NCBI RefSeq assembly: GCF_900188455.1
Contig: NZ_FZOL01000014.1
Coordinates: 114,117-178,116, forward strand
From: Pseudomonas japonica
GTDB lineage: Bacteria; Pseudomonadota; Gammaproteobacteria; Pseudomonadales; Pseudomonadaceae
DNA length: 64,000 nucleotides
Direction of reading: 5' to 3'
How positions within the stretch are numbered: position 1 is the first letter of the stretch; each line of letters opens with the position of its first letter. The notes beneath the pieces were generated by a model. That model did no database searches, was not told where the DNA came from, and saw only the letters and a program-made list of their open reading frames with translations. This document shows, piece by piece, positions 6,663 through 17,736 of this stretch. Both the position numbers and the translations under genes were made by a program.

Positions 6663-9600
6663 TCCGAAAGATCGGAAAGTACTATGCGCAGAAACGACTC
6701 GGCGAAGGCATCCGCCGGCAGCGGCAGGCTGACGATGTAGCCCTGGATCTGTTCGCAGCCCTCGCTGGCGAGGAATTGCTGCTGTGCGTCGGTCTCCACG
6801 CCCTCGGCGATGATGGTCAGTTGCATGCTGCGGCCCAGGGCGATGATGGCGCGGGCGATGGCCGCGTCGTTGGCGTCGTCGGGCAGGCCGCGGATGAACG
6901 ACTGGTCGATCTTGAGGATGTCCAGCGGCAGGCGCTTGAGGTAACTGAGGGACGAGTAACCGGTGCCGAAGTCGTCGATCGCCAGTTGCACGCCCAGGCG
7001 CTTGAGCTGGTGCAGGATGGCCAGGCTTTCCTCGGCCTGGCTCATGATGAAGTTCTCGGTGATTTCCAGTTGCAGGTCACCGGCCCTGAGCTGGCAGGTC
7101 TTGAGCAGCTGTTCGATGCGTCGCACCAGTCCCGGCTGGCGCAACTGGGCGCCGGCCAGGTTGACCGACAGCGGGCCGAACGCCTGGTACTGGCGCTTCC
7201 ACGCCTGCATCTGCTGGCAGGCGTGCTCCAGCACCCAGTCGCCCAGTTGCAGGATCATGCCGTTCTCTTCCGCCAGCGGGATGAAATGCTCCGGCGGAAC
7301 CTCGCCAAAGGTCGGGTTTCTCCAGCGAATCAGCGCTTCGGCACCCACCAGTTGGTGGGTTTTCAGGCTCAGCTTGGGCTGGAAGTACAGGCTCAGTTCA
7401 TTGCGTTCGATGGCGCGGCGCAGTTCGTGTTCGAGGGCGATGCGTTCGCTGGCCTGGGCCGTGAGGTCGCGGGTGTAGGCCTCGACCCGGTTGCGGCCCT
7501 TGGCCTTGGAGCGGTACATGGCCGCGTCGGCGTTGCGGATCAGCGAGGGCACGTCGCTGCCGTCCTGCGGATACAGGCTGATGCCGATGCTGGCGCTGGA
7601 GAAGAACTCATGGTCGCCGGCCTGGAAGGGCGCGTTGAAGCAGGTCAGGACTTTGTGCGCGATATGCTCGGCATCGCTGGCCTGGTGCAGGCCCGGCAGG
7701 AGGATGATGAATTCGTCGCCACCCAGGCGGGCGACGGTGTCGATGTCGCGCACCTGCTCCTTGAGCCGATGGGCGATCGCCTTGAGCAGCAGGTCGCCGA
7801 CCGGGTGGCCGAGGCTGTCGTTGATGTGCTTGAAACGATCGAGGTCGAGAAACAGTACCGCACCCTGGCGGCTGGCCCCTTGTGGGCAGCTCAGCGCGGC
7901 CTGCAGGCGGTTTTCGAACAGTGTGCGATTGGGCAGGCCGGTGAGGGGGTCGTGATGGGCCTGGTAGTCGAGCTTGGCCTGGGCATGCTTGAGGCTGGAA
8001 ATGTCGGCGAAGACAGCGACGAAGTGCGTGGTCCCGAGCTCCGGATTGCGCACCGCGCTGATGGTCAGCCAACTGGGGTAGAGCTCGCCATTCTTGCGTC
8101 GGTTGAAGATCTCGCCCTGCCAATGGCCCTCGGCGTTCAACTGATGCCACATGGCAGCGTAGAAGGCGCTGTCGTGCTGGCCGGAGGCGAGCAGGCGCGG
8201 GGTCTGGCCGAGGGTTTCGGCCTCGCTGTAGCCGGTGATTTCGCTGAAGGCCCGATTGACCGCACTGATGCGCTGGTCGGTATCGGTGATGAGCACGCCT
8301 TCGGCGGTGTTTTCGAACACGGTGGCAGCCAGTTGCAGTTTTTCCTGCATCTGGTGGCGGTCGGTGATATCGCGGGCGATGGTCAGCATGCAGTCGGTCC
8401 CGCCAATCGGCAGGGGGCGCGCCGACAGCTCGCAGAGACGAATCTGACCGTCGGCACGGCGCAGGTTGCAACTGAAGTCGCTGACGAAGCCGTCTTTCTT
8501 CAGCAGTTCGAGCATCTGCCGCCGTTCGTTGAGGTCGACCCAGATACCCAGGTCGATGGCGGTATGGTCCAGGGACGACTGGGTGTCGAAACCGGTCAGG
8601 CGGCAGAAACCTTCGTTGACCTCCAGCAGCAGGCCGTCGCTCTGGCGTGACAGCAGCATGCCGTCGGGGGAGGCGTGGAAGGCCTTGGCGAACTTCTCCT
8701 CGGAAATCTGCAGTTGCCGCTGGGTTTCCTTGAGCTGGCTGATATCGCGTACCGCCACGACCAGGGCCGGGGTGCTTTCCAGGTCGAAGGATTCCGCCGA
8801 GACCAGGCCGGTGAAGAGTTGCCCGTTGCTGCGCCGGAAGGTCATTTCCAGGTTGCGTACGCTGCCCCGTTGCAGGCGCTCCAGCAGGCTCGGGCCGATG
8901 CCTTCGACGCCCCAGATATTCAGCTCGGTGGCGGTGCGCCCCACCACCTGGGAGGGGCCCATGCCGATCTGCTCCTCGAAGGTCTCGTTGACCTCCAGCA
9001 GGCAGCCGTCGCTCAGGCGGGCAATCACCAGGATGTCCGGGCACTGGTGAAAGACCGAGGCGAATTTTTCTTCCGACAGGCGCAGCGCCTGTTCGGTGTG
9101 CTTGGCCTCGCTGATATCGATCATCAGACCGCGCATCACTGGTTTGTGGCCATGCTCGATGAGGCTGACGATATCGCGGATCCACAGGGTCCTGCCGTCG
9201 GCGCGGATGACCCGGTAATCGAGGCTGTGATCGCGGCCGGCGGCACTCTCGGCATCGCAGTAGGCCTGGGCCCAGAGGGCGTCATCGGGGTGCAGGATCG
9301 AGCGCCAGAAGCCGGGTTTCAGCCAGTCGCTCAAGGGATAGCCGAGCAGGTCCTCGGCATGGGGGGAGACGTAGTTGTAGGTGAAATCGTTGGCATCGGC
9401 TTCCCAGGCGATGGCCGACAGGCTCTCCACCAGCCCGCGATAGTGGTATTCGCTGCTGCGCAGTTCCTGCTCCAGGGCGATGCGTCGGGAGATTTCCGAG
9501 CTGAGGCGGCGGTTGGCGCGGATCACGATGGCCAGCACCGCGACCAGGACCAGCAGGCCAGGCAGGCCGTACATCAGCAGGTTGCTCCACAGGGGGCGCT

Positions 9601-10378
9601 GGTCGAGGACCTTGCCGACCCAGCGCTCCTGGATGCCGCTGATTTCCTCGGGACTCATGTCGGCGAGCACCTTGTCGAGGATGCCGATCAGCATCTGCTG
9701 TTCCCGTGGAGCTCCCATGGCGAGTTGATAGCGATAGGGCGTCTCGCCGCTGACGTGCAAGCCTTCCAGCTTGAGCTGGCGCAGGCTCCAGACGCTGGAC
9801 GCCAGGTCACCGACGACCGCGTCGACTTCATTGGTGGCCAGGGCCTGCAGGGCCGCGCTGACATTGGGCAGGGCAACCAGGTTGAGGTCCGGGTGCTGGG
9901 CGCGCAGCAGTTCATGGGGGGCGTAGTTTTCCACCACGGCGATCTTCAGTCCGTAGAGGTCCTTGATCGACCCAGGTTGCGGACCGCCATCATGGGCGAG
10001 GATGACGATCGGAAAGTCCAGGTAAGGTCGGGTGAACGACAGGTAGGCCTGACGTTCCGGCGTGGACATGATCCCCGGCATCAGGTCGAGCTGGTTGTGC
10101 CGCGCTTTTTCCAGCACAGCGGTCCAGCTGACCGGCTCGATCGGCTCGAACTCGATCCCCAGGCGTTTCTCGATCACAGCGATGTAGTCGGCAGCCAGTC
10201 CCTGGTAATGGCCTTCCTGGTCTCGGTATTCGAAAGGTGGCCATGAAGCATCAACGCCGAGGCGCAGCCTGGGATGGGCATCGAGCCAGGTCTGTTCTTC
10301 GTCGGTCAGGGTCAGGGCGCCGGCCACTGCGCTCCAGAGGAACAAGAGCGGCAGCAGAAAGGCCGGCAATCTCGGCAT
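6635..10378 (-). CDS. rmcA: c-di-GMP signalling protein with binding-protein, PAS, GGDEF and EAL domains (RmcA type)
   Basis: Large inner-membrane sensor (1247 residues) that modulates c-di-GMP; the P. aeruginosa homologue RmcA links redox state to matrix production. Order: signal peptide, periplasmic solute-binding domain (about 25-265), a membrane segment near 275-295, four PAS domains (about 310-810), a GGDEF domain with intact RLGGDEF, then an EAL domain with EALIRW and DDFGTGYSSL. Both catalytic motifs are intact, so cyclase or phosphodiesterase activity is possible; in RmcA the phosphodiesterase dominates. The domain order, length and position beside rpoD support the assignment. Confidence 0.88.
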   Translation of the reverse strand: MPRLPAFLLPLLFLWSAVAGALTLTDEEQTWLDAHPRLRLGVDASWPPFEYRDQEGHYQGLAADYIAVIEKRLGIEFEPIEPVSWTAVLEKARHNQLDLMPGIMSTPERQAYLSFTRPYLDFPIVILAHDGGPQPGSIKDLYGLKIAVVENYAPHELLRAQHPDLNLVALPNVSAALQALATNEVDAVVGDLASSVWSLRQLKLEGLHVSGETPYRYQLAMGAPREQQMLIGILDKVLADMSPEEISGIQERWVGKVLDQRPLWSNLLMYGLPGLLVLVAVLAIVIRANRRLSSEISRRIALEQELRSSEYHYRGLVESLSAIAWEADANDFTYNYVSPHAEDLLGYPLSDWLKPGFWRSILHPDDALWAQAYCDAESAAGRDHSLDYRVIRADGRTLWIRDIVSLIEHGHKPVMRGLMIDISEAKHTEQALRLSEEKFASVFHQCPDILVIARLSDGCLLEVNETFEEQIGMGPSQVVGRTATELNIWGVEGIGPSLLERLQRGSVRNLEMTFRRSNGQLFTGLVSAESFDLESTPALVVAVRDISQLKETQRQLQISEEKFAKAFHASPDGMLLSRQSDGLLLEVNEGFCRLTGFDTQSSLDHTAIDLGIWVDLNERRQMLELLKKDGFVSDFSCNLRRADGQIRLCELSARPLPIGGTDCMLTIARDITDRHQMQEKLQLAATVFENTAEGVLITDTDQRISAVNRAFSEITGYSEAETLGQTPRLLASGQHDSAFYAAMWHQLNAEGHWQGEIFNRRKNGELYPSWLTISAVRNPELGTTHFVAVFADISSLKHAQAKLDYQAHHDPLTGLPNRTLFENRLQAALSCPQGASRQGAVLFLDLDRFKHINDSLGHPVGDLLLKAIAHRLKEQVRDIDTVARLGGDEFIILLPGLHQASDAEHIAHKVLTCFNAPFQAGDHEFFSSASIGISLYPQDGSDVPSLIRNADAAMYRSKAKGRNRVEAYTRDLTAQASERIALEHELRRAIERNELSLYFQPKLSLKTHQLVGAEALIRWRNPTFGEVPPEHFIPLAEENGMILQLGDWVLEHACQQMQAWKRQYQAFGPLSVNLAGAQLRQPGLVRRIEQLLKTCQLRAGDLQLEITENFIMSQAEESLAILHQLKRLGVQLAIDDFGTGYSSLSYLKRLPLDILKIDQSFIRGLPDDANDAAIARAIIALGRSMQLTIIAEGVETDAQQQFLASEGCEQIQGYIVSLPLPADAFAESFLRIVLSDLSDGTAWNPSI

Positions 10379-10465
10379 AGCGCCCTCGTCGATCTGATGA
10401 ATAGATTCGAGTGTAGACGGGCATTTCGCCGTCAGGGAGCAGGTGGGCGGGTGTTTGTCGGCGCA

Positions 10466-10496
10466 TAAAGAAAAACCCCGGCGGGTGCCGGGGTTT
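10466..10496 (-). terminator. rpoD terminator
   Basis: Stem AAACCCCGGC/GCCGGGGTTT (10473-10482 with 10487-10496) with a minus-strand T-run, directly after the rpoD stop at 10503. Confidence 0.9.
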
Positions 10497-10502
10497 CTCG
10501 TG

Positions 10503-12353
<1,851 letters not shown>

Positions 12354-12420
12354 AACACCCTATCCACTGAAGGTCTTGGCGGGCAAAAAACAAGCCGAGG
12401 ATTATACCCGAGCATGGACC

Positions 12421-14406
12421 TCACGCGCCAGTTGAGGTCGGGGTTTGTGCGGGAACATTGCGACTGAGCAGGTCGCGCAGCTGATTTTTTTCCTCTGCGC
12501 TCAATTCGCTTTGACGTGCTTTTCGGAGCAGATGTTCCAGGCTGCGCTCGCGTTGGCGAGCGGACAAGCTAGTTATAGTGTCGAAAAACTGTTGTTCAAG
12601 GTTGTCGGCATCGATCAGCCATTCCTTTTCCGCCAGTGCCCGCAGCAGACGTCCCTGTTCGGTGCCGTGCCAGCGCGCGATCAGCTGTAGTGAGCGTAGC
12701 TCAGGATTCTTTTGCAGCGCTTCGAGCAATGCCACCAGAAGCTGTGCGTAGAGGTGTTCTTCGTCGGCGAAATGACTGGCGTCCTCGACCTTGCGGGCAA
12801 GCGCGGGGTGGTGCAGCAAGGTACGCAGCGCGCTGAGCGTCGGTGGCTCGACCGAGGTCGGCACCCGCGGCGGGTGATTCTGTTGCTTGCCGTTGCGATC
12901 CCAGGGCTTGCCGCCTTTCTTGTCCCACGGCTTGCCGTCCCATTTCTTTTTCTGTCCGCCACCCTGGTTTGGCGTCCACTGCTGTTGTGGCTGCGCCTGA
13001 AAATGCTCGGCGTGGTGGAAATCGCTGTAGTCCGGGGCGTAGTCGGGGACAGCATCGTAGTCGATGCCCGGGTCGTAGGCCGGCGGCATCTCCCGTGGTG
13101 CGCTCTGGGCCAGCTGTTCGACCTGCTGGTTATCCAGTCCGGTGATTTCCTTCAGGCGATTGCGCATCAGCGCACGCAGGTTGGCACCTGGCACCTTGTC
13201 GATCAGCGGCGCGGCGAGGGTGGCCATGTGCGCCTTGCCCTCCAGTGAGCGCGGGTCGGCTTCTTCGGTCAGTTGCTGGAAGAAGTAGTCGGCCAGCGGC
13301 TGAGCGTGCTGGTTGATCCGCGCCCGGAAGGCGTCGGTGCCTTCCGCGCGGACCAGGCTGTCCGGGTCTTCGCCTTCGGGCAGGAACAGGAAGCGCGCCT
13401 TGCGTCCGTCCTGCAGGCTCGACAGCGCGGCCTCCAGGGCGCGCCAGGCGGCGTTGCGGCCAGCCTGGTCGCCGTCGAAGCAGAACAGCACGCTGGGCAC
13501 CACGCGGAACAGGCGCTTGAGGTGCTCTTCGCTGGTCGCCGTGCCCAGGGTCGCCACTGCGTTGCGCAAGCCTTGCTGGGCCAGGGCGATGACGTCCATG
13601 TAGCCCTCGACGACGATGATCTCGTCGAGGTTGCGATTGAACTTGCGCGCCTCGTACAGCCCGTACAGCTCCTGCCCCTTGTGAAACACCGGGGTTTCCG
13701 GGGAGTTGAGGTACTTGGGCTTGTCGTCGCCAAGGACCCGGCCGCCGAAGGCGATGACCCGGCCGCGGCTGTCGCGGATCGGGAACATCACCCGGTCACG
13801 GAAGCGGTCGTAGCGTTTGCCGGTCTCGGCGTTCTCGATCAGCAGCCCGGCATCGATCATGGCCTTCTGCTGCAGGGTATCGCTGCTCAGGTGCTTGAAC
13901 AGGTTGTCCCAGCCTGGCGGGGCGAAGCCCAGGCCGAAGTCCCGGGCGATTTCTCCGGACAGCCCGCGGCCCTTGAGGTATTCCACCGCTGCCTTGCGGG
14001 TCGGGTGGCTCTTCAGGGCTTGGCGGTAGAACTCGGCGGCGGCGCTGAGCAGCGGATACAGCGGCGAGTCGGTAGGCTGGCGTGGTTTGTGACCGCGGCC
14101 ACCGTCTTCGCGGGGGACTTCCATGCCGGCCGCTTTCGCCAGTTCCTCGACGGCCTGGGGAAAGTCCAGGTTGTCGTGGTCCATGATGAAGCCGAGGGCA
14201 TTGCCGCCGGCGCCGCAACCGAAGCAGTAGTAGAACTGCTTGTCCGGGCTGACGCTGAAGGACGGTGTCTTTTCCTTGTGGAATGGACAGCACGCGGTGA
14301 GGTTCTTGCCGGCCTTTTTCAGTTGGACGCGAGAACTCACCACATCGACGATGTCGGTGCGGTTGAGAAGGTCGTCAATGAAACTCTGGGGTATCAGCCC
14401 GGCCAT
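12421..14406 (-). CDS. dnaG: DNA primase
   Basis: Makes RNA primers for replication and works with the DnaB helicase. The 661 residues show the CHC2 zinc domain (CCPFHKEKTPSFSVSP ... YYCFGCGAGGNA), the catalytic core with the TOPRIM segment IIVVEGYMDVIAL, and a C-terminal helical DnaB-interaction domain. Between core and C-domain (about residues 445-510) lies a Gln/Gly/Lys/Trp-rich linker with tandem GKPWD units, low in complexity and probably flexible. It lies 67 bases before rpoD and 324 bases after rpsU. Confidence 0.97.
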   Translation of the reverse strand: MAGLIPQSFIDDLLNRTDIVDVVSSRVQLKKAGKNLTACCPFHKEKTPSFSVSPDKQFYYCFGCGAGGNALGFIMDHDNLDFPQAVEELAKAAGMEVPREDGGRGHKPRQPTDSPLYPLLSAAAEFYRQALKSHPTRKAAVEYLKGRGLSGEIARDFGLGFAPPGWDNLFKHLSSDTLQQKAMIDAGLLIENAETGKRYDRFRDRVMFPIRDSRGRVIAFGGRVLGDDKPKYLNSPETPVFHKGQELYGLYEARKFNRNLDEIIVVEGYMDVIALAQQGLRNAVATLGTATSEEHLKRLFRVVPSVLFCFDGDQAGRNAAWRALEAALSSLQDGRKARFLFLPEGEDPDSLVRAEGTDAFRARINQHAQPLADYFFQQLTEEADPRSLEGKAHMATLAAPLIDKVPGANLRALMRNRLKEITGLDNQQVEQLAQSAPREMPPAYDPGIDYDAVPDYAPDYSDFHHAEHFQAQPQQQWTPNQGGGQKKKWDGKPWDKKGGKPWDRNGKQQNHPPRVPTSVEPPTLSALRTLLHHPALARKVEDASHFADEEHLYAQLLVALLEALQKNPELRSLQLIARWHGTEQGRLLRALAEKEWLIDADNLEQQFFDTITSLSARQRERSLEHLLRKARQSELSAEEKNQLRDLLSRNVPAQTPTSTGA

Positions 14407-14730
14407 GGCTCTCTCGTCATCAGGCGATCATCGAAAGTCTATCGCTAATGCTGCGGGAACGACGGTGCATTCGAAGCGAGGTCGAATGGCAAACGCAAGA
14501 AGCGGAAGAAGATGTGCTCGTCGGTAACCCGTTAGGGCTCGTCAGGAGTGACGTGCACGGCTGGCGTTGAAGCCAGTTCTGACGATCAGGGCAGACTTGC
14601 CCGCGCTGGGAACCAGTCTGGGCGTCTCCGGCGATACGACAGGTGTCGTGGCTGGAGTGAACAGCTGAATCGACTGCCGGCAGCCCGGCTTTGGGCCGGG
14701 CGAGGCAGAAGCTTGCGACGAACGTCTGTA
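14407..14730. other. rpsU-dnaG intercistronic region
   Basis: 324 bases with no credible gene. A 7-bp stem GCCCGGC/GCCGGGC (14683-14701) sits 30 bases after rpsU but lacks a U-tract. In E. coli the equivalent gap holds a partial terminator and an RNA processing site; a similar role is plausible here but not shown. Confidence 0.4.
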
Positions 14731-14946
14731 TCAGTACAGACGAACGGCGCGGCGCTGTTCGCGCTGAACTTTCTTGGCGTGACGCTTAACAGCAGCAGCT
14801 GCTTTGCGCTTACGCTCGGAAGTCGGCTTCTCGTAAAATTCGCGGCTACGAACTTCAGCCAGTACACCGGCTTTTTCGCAGGAGCGCTTGAAACGACGCA
14901 GAGCTACGTCGAAGGGTTCGTTCTCTTTAACTTTGACGGCTGGCAT
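14731..14946 (-). CDS. rpsU: 30S ribosomal protein S21
   Basis: A 71-residue, very basic protein of the small subunit, needed for efficient initiation. The start [20 protein letters not shown] and the Arg/Lys-rich tail are characteristic of bS21. It is the first gene of the macromolecular synthesis operon with dnaG and rpoD, and divergent from tsaD as in other gamma-proteobacteria. Confidence 0.98.
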
Positions 14947-15031
14947 CCAGAGCTACCTTCATTCATTACCGGGGTCAACGAACTCGTGGCAGAAATGTGC
15001 ACTGGAGTACGTCGGTTTTTAAGGGTTGCGG

Positions 15032-15060
15032 ATGTTAACCCTTAGCCGGGCGGAATGCAA
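15032..15060 (-). promoter_or_regulatory. rpsU operon promoter
   Basis: Minus-strand -35 TTGCAT (15055-15060) and -10 TAACAT (15032-15037) separated by 17 bases. They give a leader of about 80 nt before rpsU. Confidence 0.5.
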
Positions 15061-15147
15061 AGCCTCTGATCGAAAACCGCTGGTCGGCATCGGGAGCGGG
15101 GACTATCATGCGCGCCTTCGAATTCAGCCTCGAGAAGGCAAGGACCC

Positions 15148-16173
15148 ATGCTAGTACTGGGATTGGAAACATCCTGCGATGAAACCGGCGTCGCCCTCTA
15201 CGACAGCGAGCGCGGTCTGCTGGCCGACGCGCTGTTCAGCCAGATCGACCTGCACCGCGTCTACGGCGGCGTGGTGCCGGAGCTCGCCTCCCGCGACCAT
15301 GTGAAGCGCATGCTGCCGCTGATCCGTCAGGTGCTGGACGAGGCGAACTGCGTCGCCACCGACATCGATGCCATCGCCTATACCGCCGGCCCTGGCCTGG
15401 TCGGTGCGCTGCTGGTCGGCGCGTCCTGTGCCCAGGCGCTGGCGTTCGCCTGGGGTATCCCGGCGCTGGGTGTGCATCATATGGAAGGTCATCTGCTGGC
15501 GCCAATGCTCGAAGAGCAACCGCCGGAGTTTCCGTTCGTCGCCTTGCTGGTGTCCGGTGGCCACACCCAACTGGTGCGGGTCGATGGCATCGGCCGTTAC
15601 GAACTGCTCGGCGAGTCGCTGGACGACGCCGCCGGCGAAGCCTTCGACAAGACCGCCAAGCTGATCGGCCTGCCCTATCCTGGTGGTCCGGAAATCGCCC
15701 GTCTGGCGACTCAGGGCGTGCCGGGGCGCTTCGTCTTCCCGCGGCCGATGACCGATCGTCCGGGACTGGATTTCAGTTTCAGCGGGCTGAAGACCTTCGC
15801 CCTGAACACCTGGCAGCAATGTCGCAATGCCGGCGACGACAGCGAGCAAACCCGCTGCGACATCTCGCTGGCCTTCCAGCAGGCGGTGGTGGAGACTCTG
15901 ACCATCAAATGCCGCCGCGCCCTCAAACAGACGGGGCTCAAGCGCCTGGTGATCGCCGGTGGCGTCAGCGCCAACAAGGCCTTGCGCGAGTCGCTGGAGG
16001 AAATGACCGCCGGGCTCAAGGGCAACGTGTTCTACGCCCGTCCGAAATTCTGCACCGACAATGGCGCGATGATCGCCTACGCCGGTTGCCAGCGCCTTGC
16101 CGCGGGCCAGCAGGAAACGCTGGCGATCAGCGTGCAGGCGCGTTGGCCGATGGAGCAGTTGCAGGCGATCTGA
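15148..16173 (+). CDS. tsaD: tRNA N6-adenosine threonylcarbamoyltransferase
   Basis: Catalytic subunit that transfers threonylcarbamoyl to A37 of ANN-decoding tRNAs, working with TsaB, TsaE and TsaC. The 341 residues carry GLETSCDETGVALYD (nucleotide-binding N-terminus), the metal-binding His pair in HHMEGHL, LLVSGGHTQLV, and GGVSANKALR near the C-terminus. The start ATG follows AAGGACCC. It is divergent from rpsU, a conserved arrangement. Confidence 0.97.
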   Translation: MLVLGLETSCDETGVALYDSERGLLADALFSQIDLHRVYGGVVPELASRDHVKRMLPLIRQVLDEANCVATDIDAIAYTAGPGLVGALLVGASCAQALAFAWGIPALGVHHMEGHLLAPMLEEQPPEFPFVALLVSGGHTQLVRVDGIGRYELLGESLDDAAGEAFDKTAKLIGLPYPGGPEIARLATQGVPGRFVFPRPMTDRPGLDFSFSGLKTFALNTWQQCRNAGDDSEQTRCDISLAFQQAVVETLTIKCRRALKQTGLKRLVIAGGVSANKALRESLEEMTAGLKGNVFYARPKFCTDNGAMIAYAGCQRLAAGQQETLAISVQARWPMEQLQAI

Positions 16174-16199
16174 GCCCGAACCGGACTCATGCCCGACGC

Positions 16200-16769
16200 T
16201 TAGAAGTGTCGTTCGCGTCCGGCGAACAGGTCGCGTAGATTGCCGCGGTGGCGCCAGACGATGAGCAGGGTCAGGACCGTCATCGGCAGCAGCGCCTCCG
16301 GTTCGCGCCAGGCCAGCAACGGCAGGGTCAGGGGCGTGGCGATCAGCGCGGCTAGCGAGCTGGTGCGAGTGAGGTAGAACGTCAGCAGCCAACTGCAAAT
16401 GGCCAGCAGGGCGGCCGGTGGATACAGGCCGAGAAGCATGCCGGCGGCGGTGGCGACACCCTTGCCGCCGCGGAAGCGGAAATACAGCGGAAACAGGTGG
16501 CCGATCACCGCGCAGAGGCCGATCCAGGCTTGTTGCTGCTGGTCCAGACCAGCCGTCTGGGCGAGCAGGATCGGCACCAGGCCCTTGCACAGGTCGCCAA
16601 GCAGGGTCAGGATCGCCAGTTTGCGCCCCGCCAGCCGCAACATGTTGGTGGCGCCGGCATTGCCTGAACCGCTCATGCGCGGATCGGGACTGCCGCTCAG
16701 GCGGCTGAGGACGATGGCGAAGGACAGAGAGCCGAGCAGGTAGGCGAACACCGCCAGTAACCAAAACAT
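16200..16769 (-). CDS. plsY: acyl-phosphate:glycerol-3-phosphate acyltransferase
   Basis: Inner-membrane enzyme that transfers the acyl group from acyl-phosphate (made by PlsX) to glycerol-3-phosphate, the first step of phospholipid synthesis. The 189 residues hold about five membrane segments and the conserved loops GSGNAGATNMLR and GGKGVATAAG. A TTG at 16787 could add six residues, but the ATG giving MFWLLAVFAYLLGSLSF matches the family start. It is convergent with tsaD and divergent from folB. Confidence 0.95.
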   Translation of the reverse strand: MFWLLAVFAYLLGSLSFAIVLSRLSGSPDPRMSGSGNAGATNMLRLAGRKLAILTLLGDLCKGLVPILLAQTAGLDQQQQAWIGLCAVIGHLFPLYFRFRGGKGVATAAGMLLGLYPPAALLAICSWLLTFYLTRTSSLAALIATPLTLPLLAWREPEALLPMTVLTLLIVWRHRGNLRDLFAGRERHF

Positions 16770-16844
16770 GCTAACTATTCCGGGCAAGGACGCCCCAGAT
16801 TCTAACGGCGCAAGGCGCCCTTGTCGTGCTGTGGAGAGAAGTGC

Positions 16845-17201
16845 TTGGACAGAGTGTTCATCGAGGGGCTGGAAGTCGATACGGTGATCGGTGCCTACGA
16901 CTGGGAGCGCGGCATTCGCCAGTGTCTGCGACTGGACCTGCGGTTTGCCTGGGATAACCGCCCGGCGGCGGCGGGAGACGACCTCACCCTTGCCCTGGAC
17001 TATGCCAGCGTTTCGGCACGTATCCAGGCGTTCGCCGAGCAGGCGCAGTTCCAGTTGGTGGAAACCTTCGCCGAGCGTTTGGCCCAGGTATTGATGGATG
17101 AATTCAACATTCCCTGGTTGCAGTTGAAGCTGACCAAACCTGGTGCGGTCCCCGCGGCCACTGGTGGGGTTGGCGTGGAGATCGAGCGCGGATGCCTCTG
17201 A
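16845..17201 (+). CDS. folB: dihydroneopterin aldolase
   Basis: Cleaves 7,8-dihydroneopterin to 6-hydroxymethyl-dihydropterin and glycolaldehyde in folate synthesis. The 118 residues start LDRVFIEGLEVDTVIGAYDW, using TTG as start codon with GGAGAG upstream; the open frame extends eight codons further, but those lack support. The pterin-binding glutamate lies in VIGAYDWE and the conserved lysine in LKLTKPGAV. It overlaps folK by 10 bases, so the two are probably translated together. Confidence 0.93.
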   Translation: MDRVFIEGLEVDTVIGAYDWERGIRQCLRLDLRFAWDNRPAAAGDDLTLALDYASVSARIQAFAEQAQFQLVETFAERLAQVLMDEFNIPWLQLKLTKPGAVPAATGGVGVEIERGCL

Positions 17202-17704
17202 TACGGGTCTACCTGGGTCTCGGCAGCAATGTCGAGCGCGAGCGGCACCTCGGTGCAGGTCTCGACGCGTTGGCCGGCTTTCTCCAGCAGATGCACTGCT
17301 CGCCGGTATTCGAAAGCCAGGCGGTGGGAATCAAGAGTGGGCCGTTCTTCAATCTGGTGGTGACCGGTCTGACCGATCTACCCCTGATCGAACTGGATCG
17401 CCGGCTCAAGTTCATCGAGGCCGACAATGGCCGTTACGCCCCGGATCGCAAGGGCTTGCCGCTGGATATCGATGTACTGATGTACGGTGACCTGCACGGC
17501 AACTTCGATGGTCTGGTCCTGCCTCGCGCCGAGATACTGAAGAATGCCTTCGTGCTCTGGCCGTTTTCGCTCATCGCGCCAGAGCTGATCCATCCGGGCG
17601 CGGGCAAGAGCATGGCGCAGTTGTGGGGTGAGGCGCAGATCGATCAGGTCTTGGCCCCCGTCTCGTTCTTCTGGCAAGACCAGCAACTGACGCCGGGTGT
17701 TTGA
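17192..17704 (+). CDS. folK: 6-hydroxymethyl-7,8-dihydropterin pyrophosphokinase
   Basis: Transfers pyrophosphate from ATP to 6-hydroxymethyl-dihydropterin, the step after FolB. The 170 residues start with YLGLGSNVERERHL; the signature region is LDIDVLMYGD with the following HGN, and LPRAEILKNAFVLWP is typical of the family. The family motif usually reads LDLDILLYG/H-P-R; here PRAE is kept. It is convergent with cca across a shared terminator. Confidence 0.93.
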   Translation: MPLIRVYLGLGSNVERERHLGAGLDALAGFLQQMHCSPVFESQAVGIKSGPFFNLVVTGLTDLPLIELDRRLKFIEADNGRYAPDRKGLPLDIDVLMYGDLHGNFDGLVLPRAEILKNAFVLWPFSLIAPELIHPGAGKSMAQLWGEAQIDQVLAPVSFFWQDQQLTPGV

Positions 17705-17705
17705 G

Positions 17706-17736
17706 GGAAAAGCCGGCTCAGTTGCCGGCATTTTCC
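17706..17736. terminator. bidirectional terminator between folK and cca
   Basis: GCCGGC/GCCGGC stem (17712-17717 with 17724-17729) flanked by A4 on one side and T4 on the other, so it can act on both strands. It overlaps the last codons of cca. Confidence 0.75.

Noticed and set aside
6776..10246. Two long + strand frames (624 and 523 codons) opposite rmcA
   Set aside because: rmcA shows continuous domains on the other strand; these frames have no motif or RBS.
15151..16764. 537-codon minus-strand frame across tsaD and plsY
   Set aside because: Joins the shadow of tsaD with an off-frame reading of plsY; no motif.
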